A stretch of DNA of 64,000 nucleotides, taken from the NCBI GenBank assembly GCA_023105745.1, contig JALGQZ010000004.1, positions 11,930,451 through 11,994,450 of the forward strand, given 5' to 3'. Within the stretch, counting starts at the first letter, position 1, and the number at the start of each line of letters is the position of its first letter. The position numbers were made by a program, and so were the translations under genes. Shown here one piece after another: positions 1 to 10,312 of this stretch. This stretch comes from Austropuccinia psidii (lineage: Eukaryota > Basidiomycota > Pucciniomycetes > Pucciniales > Sphaerophragmiaceae). The notes under the pieces are model-generated. The model saw only the letters and a list, made by a program, of their open reading frames with translations, did not search any database and was not told where the DNA came from.

Positions 1-1309
1 CTAATTATATCTTTAATAATTCTAAGGACACTACTGATGGATAACAGTCTTGTCACGTAAGAATATAGGTAAAGTAAGATAAGATGATGGGTTTTTGAAG
101 GAAAAAAACCCTTCTTTTTATATCTTTCAAGACTGTCAAGAGTTATTAACTCTTCACACGTCAGAGGAGTGAAGATTTTCACTCCAATGGTCAGTCTGTG
201 GTTCTGGATCCTCAATTCTGACGTCAGTAGAGGCAGAATTGTGGTTTTGGAACCACAAATGATCATTCTGGATCAATACAGGGTGAAAAAACTTTTCACC
301 TGCCACGTCAGCACTTGGATGACGTTTTTCTGGTGTCTGTATGATCAATACTAGTCATTCTGGGCGGTTTTAAGCTTTGAACAACCATTATTTTGAGTAT
401 CAAGACAGTACTGGTTGGTACAGGTTTGGTACAGGCCAGTATTGGTCAAAATACTTCCAACCAAGATATCTTAGTCAGTTTTTGAGATATCAAGAAACCA
501 AGAGCACAGAATTGAAGGGCTTAAAGAGCTCTTCAATTTGGTATGCTTCATGTTTACCCTTCTTCCAAATAGCAAAAGCTATAAGGGTTTTAAGTTTTTG
601 GATGTATTTTTGTACATCAGTATGAGGCTTCAAAAACTTCCATGCCAGATATCTTCTTCAATTTGGAAGATATCTGTATTCTGATGATACAGTTTTGTAG
701 GGCTTGATTAGCTCTACAGTTTGTTATATTACACTGTACAGTTGTATGAGTGTATGCCAAAGATACAGGGGTTTGTTTACTTTCTTGTTTTTCAGAATAT
801 CTGTATTTCTGGTTGTTAAACCTTTGAACCAAGATCCCTCAGTCAATTTAAGAGATACAGAGGTCTAATGTATCTCAAATTAAAGCTCTTGTTTATATCT
901 TTAATTTGGTTATACTTTTGTACAGTTTTGTACAAGCCCTCTTTGACTTTCAGGGGGGTCTTGGTTTTGAAATAAAGGTCATATGGTATCTCCAGTTGTA
1001 GTGGTGTTACAACAACATGGATGATATCATTGTGTAGCTCTCTATGTGAGCTTTAAGAAAAATACCATTTTGGTATATAATAACTTGAATATGCATAAGT
1101 TAGATGAGAGGTGAAAATAAGGGTTTTGACCTGTTTATTCTCCTCTAGGTTTCCTTATTCTGTTTGGATAAGGTTAGTGTTTAATTTAAGAGGATTGTTT
1201 TCTCTTATTTATTACCTGTATTGACTATTTTTGTTCAATACTTGTCATACCATTATTTATGGTATGTTGGATGTCATGCTAGTGCTCTGTTTTGAGTCAC
1301 AGGCTGACA
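1..1309 (-). repeat. Element A 3' LTR (left copy, truncated by window start)
   Basis: Direct repeat of 8613-9921. It ends CTGACA at 1309, next to the polypurine tract. About 197 bp of the LTR lie outside the window. Short open frames inside it recur at the same offset in the other copy and are not genes. Confidence 0.95.
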
Positions 1310-1324
1310 TACCCTCCCTCAAAA
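1310..1324 (-). other. Polypurine tract of element A
   Basis: On the minus strand this reads TTTTGAGGGAGGGTA directly before the 3' LTR terminus TGTCAG. This is the expected position and composition for the plus-strand primer in reverse transcription. Elements B and D have the same kind of tract (15083-15097 and just before 58509). Confidence 0.75.
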
Positions 1325-1333
1325 GAAGGCTCA

Positions 1334-4300
1334 TCATTCATGAGACTCTTCAGCCCTCCTGGAGGCTCTGAATCTTCTGAGGTGTATTTGTCCATCTGGG
1401 ATTTCTTTCTCAGTTAACCATTTATCTTTATCTGCTGGTTGAATCTTAAATCTAACCAGATATTGCCTGTTGTCTTTCCCATTAATTCTTATTTTCCTGG
1501 CTTTAATGATCTTTTTCACTGGTCCAGGTGAGTCATCTTCCTCTACCAATCTTTCATGGGTGACTGTCTTCTTTCTGTCAGGGAATTTCTCCTCATCTGT
1601 CTGGTGATAAGGTTTGACCAGGCTCACAGGGAAAACTGGGTGTTTCCTAGAGAACTCTTTGGTCAGGTTGACTTCTACTGCATTCTTTCCTATTAATTTA
1701 ATAATGGTGAATGGTCCTATGAATGAGTCTCTCATCTTCTTGGGTCCTCTTAGGTTGTTGAAGTTAAGAGTTGAGATTAGAACTTGGTCTCCTTCTTTGA
1801 AATCAGGTTCTTGGTGACTTTTATCATATCTCTGTTTGTTATATAATTTGGCTTCAGCCACACATTGCTCTGCTTTTTCACAGGCAGTCTTCCACATTGT
1901 GTGGAAGTCCTTAGCTGTGGGGTGTACTGAGAGGAGGTTCTTCTTCAAGTAGTCTACTGGAAGTAGTGGGTTCCATCCTTTCTCTAATGTGGCAGGGGTT
2001 TTTTCCTGTCACTGAGTGTATACTTGTGTTGTATGGCAATTGTACAGCTGGTAGGAGGGTTACCCAGTCATGGGTATATCCCTCATTGTCTTTATATTCC
2101 ATGCCATATGCACAAAACCTTCTAATGATGTCTTCTAATGTTTGGATCATTCTTTCTGCTAGACCATCTGTTTGTGGATGGTAAGCTGTGGAGAATGCTA
2201 GTTTGGTTCCCAGCATCTCATATAGATTAGTCCAAAATTATGATGTGAATTTAGGGTCTCTGTCACTCATTATAATTCTTGGAACTCCACAGTTAGCTAT
2301 CACATTGTTCCAGAACAATATGGCTGTGTCCATTGCTGTGTCCTCTTCGTGACAGGGGAGACATATGACACTCTTGCTGTACCTGTCTACTACTACTAGG
2401 CATGCATTAAAGCTGTCTTTCCCTCCAGGTACCAGGCCTGTTACCCAATCCATGTTTATTATTTCCCAGGGGTGTTTGGGCTCCTCTATACTCTGGAGTA
2501 ATCCATATCTTTTGCCATGACTTCTGTTGGCTTTTTGGCATCTGGTACAAGTGTTGATGTATTCACTCAAGTCTTGTTCCCACTTTGGCCACCAAGCTGT
2601 GCTAAAGACTCTTTCTTTAGTTCTTTCTTCACTCATATGTCCCATGTATGGGCAGTCATGGCATTCCTGTAGTATCAGGGAAATATGTTCTCTATTTATT
2701 ATTACCAGGGAACTTGTGTGTTTTTCCCTATGGTACAGTAGATCATCTATCAGAAAAAATCTGTTTTCTTTGAAGTTTTTGAGCCATGGCTCTTCCAATT
2801 GGCTCTCTAGTTCAGGACTCCTGTACTTTTGTTTTAATAGTTGTATCAATATAATACACTGTTTGTGTTTATTGTATGCTGATTGTACTATGCTAAAGAA
2901 TTCTGTATTCAGATTAGAGGAGCTGATTCCCAGTATGGGTATCTCTTTACTCTCCCCATAGCTCTGTGCTGGGTTTGATGGGTCATTCCCTAATGCCCAG
3001 TTTGATAGTTTGAAGTTCTTTCTCCTATCTATCTCCATGCATTGTATAGGTATTTTGGTCCCATTTTCTGGGTCATATGCTGGATTCTCTTGGTCATTCT
3101 TCAGTGGCCACCTGCTGAGACCATCTGCATTAGTATGACTTTTCCCTTCTTTATAGATGATAGTCATATTCCCTCTGTATTCTTGTATGGCTATTTTCCA
3201 CCTAAGCATGTGTCTGTTTGTTGTCTTCATGTTCAACAGTGATTTGAGGGCTGTGCAGTCAGTGAAAACTTCAAATACTGCTCCTTCTAAGTAGTAATGG
3301 AGTTTTTCTAATGCCCATACCAAGCATAGACATTCTGTCTGAGTAGCTCCATATCTGGCTTGTGAGTCTTTCAGTTGTCTTGATATATAGCAAATTACTC
3401 CTTCTTTGGGTATTCCATTCACTAGTTGCCTCTGGTGTAGTGCTGCTCCTAGTCCTTGGCTACATGCTGCATCTATATATAGTTTGAATGGTAGTTCAAA
3501 ATCAGGCATCATTAGGACAGGGGCATTTGTCAGTTCATATTTGATCTTTTCAAATGCATCTCTTCTTTCTTTGGTAATTTCAAAGACTACATCTTTTGAG
3601 CACAGTTTGTATAGGCTACTAGTGATGTATGCAAAGTTTTTTATGTGGCTTCTGTAGTAGCTAGCAAAGCCCAAAAAAGATTGCATTTCCTTGATGTTCT
3701 TTGGTACTGGTTTCTTCAGTACTGCAGCAACTTTATTTTGGTCTATAGCTAGGCTCAAACCTGAAACTTTGTGTCCTAGGGCTAGCAGTTCCTGCTGTCC
3801 AAAGTTACATTTTTTAAGGGATATCTTCATGTTGATTGGTGTGCATTTTCCCAATATTTTATCAATTTTCTTCACATGGTCTTCCCATGTTTCTGAGTAT
3901 ATTATGATATCATCAATGTAGACTACCATCCACCCTTCCATTATTTCATCTTGAAATATGGTATCCATCATCCTCTGAAAATGGGCTGGTGCATTCTTAA
4001 TGCCAAATGGCATTCTAGTATATTCATATATGCCCATATGGCATATAATTCTTAGCAATTTGATGGAATCTGGTTTCACCCCATTCTGGTGAAAGCCTTT
4101 CATGCAATCCATTTTAGTAATGAACTTGGCTTTTGCTAGTTTATCTAGTGCATGTGGTATCCTTGGGATGGGGTACCTATCTGCTTTGGTGTAATTATTC
4201 AAAGCCCTGAAGTCACCACATAGTCTGTATTTACCATCATGCCAAGTTATAAGGACTGGTGTAGTGACCTCTACTATCTCATTATGTCCTATTTTTCTTA

Positions 4301-5957
4301 TTACCCCCATTTCTAGGAGTTCATTGATATGTTTCTCAATTTCTTTCCTAGTTTCCATGCTGGCTGGGTATGGTGGTCTCCTAAGCATAGGTGGATATGG
4401 TCTTTCTACATCCAGATATAATTCTATATCATGTCCTTTGATTTTTCCTAGTAGTTCATCTGCTATTGCAAAAGCTCCTCTATGCTTTCTCAATACTTTC
4501 AGTAAGCTGAGTTTCATTTTACTGGTGAGTTGAGTGCCATATTGGGCTTCTTTGAATTCTTCCACTAGTTCTTTCAAGGTGTTATCATTTGTTACATGAT
4601 TTATGTCAAAGGAAAATTTTTTGTCTTTCTTTGTACCTATGGTAATATATCTGTTTTTACTATTGCAAATATCCATACCATACATTCTTTGGTACTCTGT
4701 ACCTAGTAAGAATCCTTGTACATGTTCATTCTCTAGAACTACAAATTCAGGTTCCAGTCTGATATTTCCTTTGTGGTGTGGGATAATTATCTCTTTGATT
4801 ATTGTCCCCAGTGAGTGCATTTTGCCTGATGCACTTTTAAAGTTTCTAGCTTTTGTTGGGATTATATCTTCTTCCCATTTGGGGAAGTGTTGTTTCAAGT
4901 ATTCTTTTGCCACTATGGAGCAACTTGCTCCTGTGTCAATGATCATTGGGTGTTTACAGTTCTCAATATAAACTGTCAATTTTGTAGGTGTTCCATGAAT
5001 GAATCCCATCCCTCTATTGGGGGTTACAAGGAATGTTTGTGCATTCTGTGTGTGCTTACAGAGCTCTTTGTCTGTTGTTATTTGTGGTATTCCTGAATCC
5101 AATTCAATGTCTTGTATGTCAAGTGAACTTTCTTCATTGCATTCCACTATGTATTCTTCTATGGTATCAGGTTCACTTTGTGATTCTGCTCTCATACCAT
5201 TTCCCATGCTGTCAGAATCAGATTTTTCACATGTTTGTTCTTCTTCTGATTCTTCATCAATTGCATATATTTTCTTTTTTGGTTTTGTGCAATTGTTGGC
5301 ATAGTGGTCTGGTGATCCACAGTTGTGGCACACATATTTCTTTTTTGGGGTTTCTTTCCCTTTTTCTTTGTTTGTCTCTTTAACTTCAGACCTCTTGTCT
5401 TTGAAGTTTGGTTTATAGGATGTGTACCTTCCTATGGAGGTTTTTTTTCTCACATCTTGTATGACATTTGCTATGTCATCAATGCTGCTGATGTTGTTGC
5501 ATCTGCATTTGACTGCATGTTCTAGATCTCCTGGCAATTTTGTTAGGAGTTTATGGTTTCTCATTTCTATTGTCATATTGGGATCAATAGCTTTCAGCCT
5601 CTTTGTTTGTTTGAGGCACCATTCATAAGGGTCTTTTTCTGTGGAGTATCTATCACTTTCAAAGGACATGGTCTTTTGCCAGATCCAACTACCATTGCTA
5701 TACTTTTGTATAATCTGGTTCCTCCACCATGGCCAGCTTTTCCTGCCATGTATTTCTTTCATCTCAGTATACCATATGTTTGCATGGCCTCTGAATGCTG
5801 TGTTAAGTCTTGTTGTGATCCAGTAGTCTGGTATCTTTGGGACATCAACAAAGAGTCCATCAATATAGTCAATGATCTCCATATGGTCATATTCCCCAAT
5901 TCCTGAGAACTTTGGCCAGTTTGTTACTTCTGGTAACTGTTTTAGTGCCTGTTTCTC
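1334..5957 (-). pseudogene. Element A pol (protease-RT-RNase H-integrase-chromodomain), disrupted
   Basis: This is the downstream part of a single-frame Gag-Pol polyprotein. Seen in order on the minus strand: capsid-like segment (WPKFSG...DHMEIID), CCHC zinc knuckle [14 protein letters not shown] near 5289-5330, aspartic protease motif IDTGASCS near 4926-4937, reverse transcriptase YIDD at 3909-3920, RNase H ([25 protein letters not shown]), integrase HHCC zinc region and catalytic core ([23 protein letters not shown]). A C-terminal chromodomain-like segment ends at 1334. Three lesions are visible. TCA became TAA just after the 412-codon gag frame (5955-5957). GAA became TAA just below 2238, after the DPKFTS motif. 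A frameshift lies near 1990-2010 beside a run of T. The copy should not make a complete polyprotein. Confidence 0.9.
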
Positions 5958-7196
5958 TTAATAGTTGAGATTTTCCCCATCTTGGTACACTGACTCTGAT
6001 CTTAACTTTGGAATCTGATATTCAGGTTCCTGGTCATAGTCTTTATCCTCTTCTTTCAATTTTGTAGAGGTGGTAGGTTGACCTTGTGTTGGAGGGTATT
6101 GATTGTCTTCCCTGCCATAGAGGTAATCAATTTCTTTGTCAAAGCTATCCTGTTGCTGCTGGATACTCCTCAGATCCATCCTCACAGTTTGTTCTTCTTC
6201 TAGAATTGAATTCAACTGTCTGTTAGTTCTTTCAAATTCTGTCCAAATTTTGGCCAGATTTGTATTTAAGTCTTTTATGACTGTTGCTTGGAAAGCATTT
6301 TCTTCTTTCAATGTTTCCACTTCTGTCCTCATTTTTCCTGAGGTTTCATGTGTCCAATCCATGAATTGGGCCAGTTTGGTCCATGTGAATCTGTTTTCAA
6401 ACTCATGAGTGTGGATTGTAGTTTCAGTTATTAATTCTGGGTCTATTGAGTCAGAACTATCAAAACTATTTGTAGGTACAACTATTTCTTGCTTTTGTGT
6501 ACTTCTTGGACTAAGTCCATCAGCTTTTTCATCAATGGGTCTGCTTCCTTCTTCCTCTGGTTGAAAGAAGTTTTGTTTTTCCCTTGGGCTCCTTTTCTCC
6601 TGTTGGAAACTACCTGGAAGGGTTGGGGAGCCTTGGATGAAGTTTCCTTTGGCTTGTAGGGCCTGGAACTGCTGGATTGCTGTGGGGAAGATGGGACTTC
6701 TCCTTCCATTTCTGGGGGTACCTGAATCTGACTGGGCTCTTCCTTGTGCCAAGATCTCTCTATGGCTTGTATGGCTGCCTGGTTCTCTTTGATTCTGGTT
6801 GCTCTTTCTTCTAAGAGTTTGAAATTCTTGTTGGGATTCCAACCTTGCATTTCTGTCATAAGTTCCATCCAAGCCATTTGCTTGAGACAGATCTTCTGGG
6901 TTGTTATCCCCACTTCTGCCCATGATGCTGCCATAGTGAACATTTTGTTGTCCATGCTCCATGTGAAGAGGTCTCTCAGGAGTTTGTGTATTTGGAGGAC
7001 CTGTTCTGCATCTGTCCAATCTCCTGGTTGGACTTCTGGGTTGAATTTGATTTGGAATAAGACCTTGGGTAGGAGTTCCCTGATGGTAAGTCCTTTGCTG
7101 GTCATTTGCTCCAGTTCTTCTTCCTCTGTGTCTTCTTGGCCAGTGTTCTGGTTGATTTCTTGGGAATCCAAGATCTCTTAGAAGTGGAGGTGTCAT
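5958..7196 (-). CDS. gag: Element A Gag, N-terminal portion (412 codons)
   Basis: The ATG at 7196 opens a frame that in intact relatives continues into pol without a frameshift. Roughly the first 235 residues are Gln/Arg/Ser/Pro-rich, look disordered, and are encoded by the same DNA as the accessory frame ending at 6482. The remainder (from about residue 240) is helical and coiled-coil-like, as in Gag particle-forming regions, and ends at a TAA where relatives have a serine (YSEK). The start ATG lies inside a predicted 81-bp intron (7177-7257), so Gag can only come from RNA retaining that intron. No ribosomal frameshift signal is needed between gag and pol. Confidence 0.75.
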   Translation of the reverse strand: MTPPLLRDLGFPRNQPEHWPRRHRGRRTGANDQQRTYHQGTPTQGLIPNQIQPRSPTRRLDRCRTGPPNTQTPERPLHMEHGQQNVHYGSIMGRSGDNNPEDLSQANGLDGTYDRNARLESQQEFQTLRRKSNQNQREPGSHTSHREILAQGRAQSDSGTPRNGRRSPIFPTAIQQFQALQAKGNFIQGSPTLPGSFQQEKRSPREKQNFFQPEEEGSRPIDEKADGLSPRSTQKQEIVVPTNSFDSSDSIDPELITETTIHTHEFENRFTWTKLAQFMDWTHETSGKMRTEVETLKEENAFQATVIKDLNTNLAKIWTEFERTNRQLNSILEEEQTVRMDLRSIQQQQDSFDKEIDYLYGREDNQYPPTQGQPTTSTKLKEEDKDYDQEPEYQIPKLRSESVYQDGENLNY

Positions 7197-8320
7197 GTTA
7201 ACAATGTTAAAAAATGACAGACAATAAAAAATGTTGTATTTTTCAAGGTTTATTTACCTTTAGCAGGCCCTTGTACAAATTTATGATCTATACTCTTTGG
7301 CAATTTGCCTTTAGAGTTTACAACTGGGTTGATAACAGTGATTTTCTGTTTCTCAATTTGTTTTGGTGATCCAACTGGTTTTGTTGGAGCTTTTCTGGGT
7401 TTTTTGGCCCTTGGCACGGCTATTGGTGTCCAATCTTTTGAGTTGATTGTCACTTCACTGTGTCTTTTCTGCTTGCCCTTGGTTTTTGGCAGCACCTTTC
7501 TGTCTTCTGAGGCTGTCACAGATGGATTTCCTTGTGACTGGGTTTCTAATGGAATGTAGTCTTTTTCCACTATTCAGAAAAGATATTTCAGATTGTATAT
7601 CAGTATTTTATGATAAAACAAAATGATTATATTCAATTCTACTGTTATTTTTCAAAATTTTTAAGTATTTTATGTTGTTTTAATTATTTTTATATGTTTT
7701 TATTGAAAAATAACATTTTTTGAGTTTTTCACTTATGTTTTATAAATGAAAACTGTAATATCCAAGTGTTTTGTGAATGATTCACTTGGATATTATTGTG
7801 TTTTTGTATAAACACGTCAAATTTATTAAATTATAATAAATTTGATTTGTTATTATAAATATTATAAATAATATTTATTATAACACTTGATATTTGATTC
7901 AAATATCAATTAATTACAAGTTCTGACGTCAATTTGAGTGATATCTTGTTTTAAAGGAAATATTTAATTAAAATATTCCTTATAAATAATAAAAAATTAT
8001 TTTATTATTTAATATTTATTAATTATTTATTAATAAATGTTTCTATATTAATTTTCACGCACTTTGGTGAAAAATAATAGTAAAATAAATAATATACTGT
8101 TTGTATATTATTATTTATATTGAAATTTAAATAATACTGTTGTATTATTATTAAATTTCATGGAAATTATTGCAATATAATAAAAAGGAGGATTTGTACT
8201 CCTACTCTCAACAAAAATATTTTGTAATATATATTTTTGGAGGAAAACAATTTGTATATATAATATATGATGCTAAAAAAAATGATAATAATATAAAATA
8301 AATTTGAAATTTTACTCACT
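6482..8320 (-). CDS. Element A accessory protein, predicted from three exons, overlapping gag
   Basis: Predicted exons on the minus strand: exon 1 ending at 8320 (A), exon 2 7569-7258, exon 3 7176-6482. The start codon is split: A at 8320 plus TG at 7569-7568. Introns are 8319-7570 (GTGAGT...ATAG) and 7257-7177 (GTAAAT...TAAG). The joined frame is 336 codons including the stop, with no interruption. Residues 1-104 are Lys/Pro-rich and basic (PLETQSQ near the start, KGKLPK near the end). Exon 3 gives an acidic patch (EDTEEEELEQ), a helical Trp-containing region (LLRDLFTWSMDNKMF, KICLKQMAWMELM), a Ser/Lys linker and a short C-terminal helix (MKKLMDLVQEVHKSKK). It matches no family I know. A five-codon upstream ORF lies in exon 1. 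Coding status is supported by the same exon structure in B, C and D; splicing is inferred. Confidence 0.65.
7177..7257 (-). other. Predicted second intron of element A, containing the gag ATG
   Basis: Donor GTAAAT at 7257, branch-like TTAAC near 7200, acceptor CACTTCTAAG ending at 7177 (81 bp). Removal keeps phase 1 and joins exon 2 to the frame overlapping gag. The gag ATG (7196-7194) is inside the intron, so splicing would switch the product from Gag to the accessory protein. Confidence 0.55.
7570..8319 (-). other. Predicted leader intron of element A (750 bp)
   Basis: Donor GTGAGT at 8319-8314 and acceptor TTCTGAATAG ending at 7570. The intron is very AT-rich and contains several ATGs and stops. 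Removing it joins A to TG and creates the accessory start codon. The equivalent introns are 533 bp in B, 575 bp in D and 76 bp in C. Confidence 0.55.
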
Positions 8321-8394
8321 TTTAGTAAAATACCTTGTAAATGGCTGAATTTTACGCCTAATTTAGTTCAAAACACATCCAATAAGGTTGAAAA

Positions 8395-8412
8395 ACCACG
8401 GCCAGGCCCCCA
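8395..8412 (-). other. Primer-binding site of element A
   Basis: The minus strand reads TGGGGGCCTGGCCGTGGT, starting three bases after the 5' LTR end. Read as the complement of a tRNA 3' end it implies CCA, discriminator C and a C at position 61. A discriminator C points to a tRNA-Pro-type primer. That assignment is inference. Confidence 0.65.
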
Positions 8413-8415
8413 AAA

Positions 8416-9921
8416 TGTCAGGGTGAGTCTATATAGTAGCTATAAAATGTAAATACAAGCTAGTATTATGACTGTGACACGTCAAAACAAATAATAAATT
8501 AAATCTTCAGGTCCTACTGCTACGTGGTAACAGTGGTGATGAGTCTATTGAGGACCTGGGTTGCAATGCTCTAATATCTTTGACTGTGAAGAAACACTAC
8601 AATAATTATATTCTAATTATATCTTTAATAATTCTAAGGACACTACTGATGGATAACAGTCTTGTCACGTAAGAATATAGGTAAAGTAAGATAAGATGAT
8701 GGGTTTTTGAAGGAAAAAAACCCTTCTTTTTATATCTTTCAAGAATGTCAAGAGTTATTAACTCTTCACACGTCAGAGGAGTGAAGATTTTCACTCCAAT
8801 GGTCAGTCTGTGGTTCTGGATCCTCAATTCTGACGTCAGTAGAGGCAGAATTGTGGTTTTGGAACCACAAATGATCATTCTGGATCAATACAGGGTGAAA
8901 AAACTTTTCACCTGCCACGTCAGCACTTGGATGACGTTTTTCTGGTGTCTGTATGATCAATACTAGTCATTCTGGGCGGCTTTAAGCTTTGAACAACCAT
9001 TATTTTGAGTATCAAGACAGTACTGGTTGGTACAGGTTTGGTACAGGCCAGTATTGGTCAAAATACTTCCAACCAAGATATCTTAGTCAGTTTTTGAGAT
9101 ATCAAGAAACCAAGAGCACAGAATTGAAGGGCTTAAAGAGCTCTTCAATTTGGTATGCTTCATGTTTACCCTTCTTTCAAATAGCAAAAGCTATAAGGGT
9201 TTTAAGTTTTTGGATGTATTTTTGTACATCAGTATGAGGCTTCAAAAACTTCCATGCCAGATATCTTCTTCAATTTGGAAGATATCTGTATTCTGATGAT
9301 ACAGTTTTGTAGGGCTTTATTAGCTCTACAGTTTGTTAGATTACACTGTACAGTTGTATGAGTGTATGCCAAAGATACAGGGGTTTGTTTACTTTCTTGT
9401 TTTTCAGAATATCTGTATTTCTGGTTGTTAAACCTTTGAACCAAGATCCCTCAGTCAATTTAAGAGATACAGAGGTCTAATGTATCTCAAATTGAAGCTC
9501 TTGTTTATATCTTTAATTTGGTTATACTTTTGTACAGTTTTGTACAAGCCCTCTTTGACTTTCAGGGGGGTCTTGGTTTTGAAATAAAGGTCATATGGTA
9601 TCTCCAGTTGTAGTGGTGTTACAGCAACATGGATGATATCATTGTGTAGCTCTCTATGTGAGCTTTAAGAAAAATACCATTTTGGTATATAATAACTTAA
9701 ATATGCATAAGTTAGATGAGAGGTGAAAATAAGGGTTTTGACCTGTTTATTCTCCTCTAGGTTTCCTTATTCTGTTTGGATAAGGTTGGTGTTTAATTTA
9801 AGAGGATTGTTTTCTCTTACTTATTACCTGTATTGACTATGTTTGTTCAATCCTTGTCATACCATTATTTATGGTATGTTGGATGTCATGCTAGTGCTCT
9901 GTTTTGAGTCACAGGCTGACA
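8416..9921 (-). repeat. Element A 5' LTR (1506 bp)
   Basis: A complete LTR bounded by TGTCAG and CTGACA. It holds the promoter: a TATA-like GATATAAAAAG at about 8726-8736 on the minus strand, with a dense palindrome cluster just upstream (8770-8960). Confidence 0.95.
8726..8960 (-). promoter_or_regulatory. Element A core promoter with palindrome and ACGT-motif cluster
   Basis: The TATA-like box is at 8726-8736 on the minus strand. Upstream of it within about 220 bp are a perfect 8-bp-arm palindrome at 8778-8797 (GGAGTGAA/TTCACTCC), a CRE-type TGACGTCA at 8831-8838, a palindrome at 8851-8870 (TTGTGGTT/AACCACAA) and another at 8894-8912 (GGTGAAAA/TTTTCACC). Further ACGTCA half sites also occur. 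Related palindromes occur at the same place in the B-family LTRs. Binding factors are unknown. Confidence 0.5.
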
Positions 9922-10312
9922 CTTATCCAAATAGGAGAATAAAAAACAAAGATAAAACAGTTCAAATAGAAGACAAAATAAGTAAAAACTCATGATTTCA
10001 CCCCTCATCTAACTGGTGCATTTTTAATGCAACCCCCAACGAAATGGTATTTCTCAAAATATCTCAATTGAAGCTACTCAAGGGTATAATTCATTCCCCT
10101 GTGGCACCTTTACTTTGGGAAATACCAGTATAACCCTCTTTTCACCAAAGATACCACTTAAAATCTAAGAGGGCTTGTACAGAAATGTACAAATGTATAA
10201 ACAGGTCAAAGATAAATATGAGAGCTTTAATTTGAGATACCATAGACTTCTTCATTACTAAAATTGGCAGAGGGATCTTGGATCAACAATTTCTTACTCA
10301 AAATACTGGATT
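9922..10312 (+). repeat. Diverged A-family LTR relic, opposite orientation to element A
   Basis: Segments match the reverse complement of the A LTR, for example the stretch around GAGGGCTTGTACA (about 10168) and GAGGGATCTTGG (about 10270), with many substitutions and small deletions. Element A abuts it at 9921, so A appears to have inserted into an older LTR of its own family. Confidence 0.6.

Larger units (their letters stand above)
1..9921 (-). mobile_element. Element A: Ty3/gypsy LTR retrotransposon, young but pol-defective
   Basis: Element A is transcribed on the minus strand. The 5' LTR lies at 8416-9921 and the 3' LTR at 1-1309, cut by the window edge. Order in the sense direction: 5' LTR, primer-binding site, small exon, gag overlapped by an accessory frame, pol (protease, reverse transcriptase, RNase H, integrase, chromodomain), polypurine tract, 3' LTR. 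LTR ends are TGTCAG and CTGACA. The two LTR copies align with a constant offset of 8612 and about 12 substitutions over 1309 bp by eye, so insertion is recent. The Gag-Pol frame nevertheless carries two in-frame stops and one frameshift, so this copy probably moved in trans. The target duplication cannot be checked because the left end is outside the window. Confidence 0.93.

Noticed and set aside
169..832. Short open frames inside the left A LTR (and the same frames at 8745-9444)
   Set aside because: They recur only because the LTR is duplicated, overlap palindromes, lie on both strands and lack any domain or start context.
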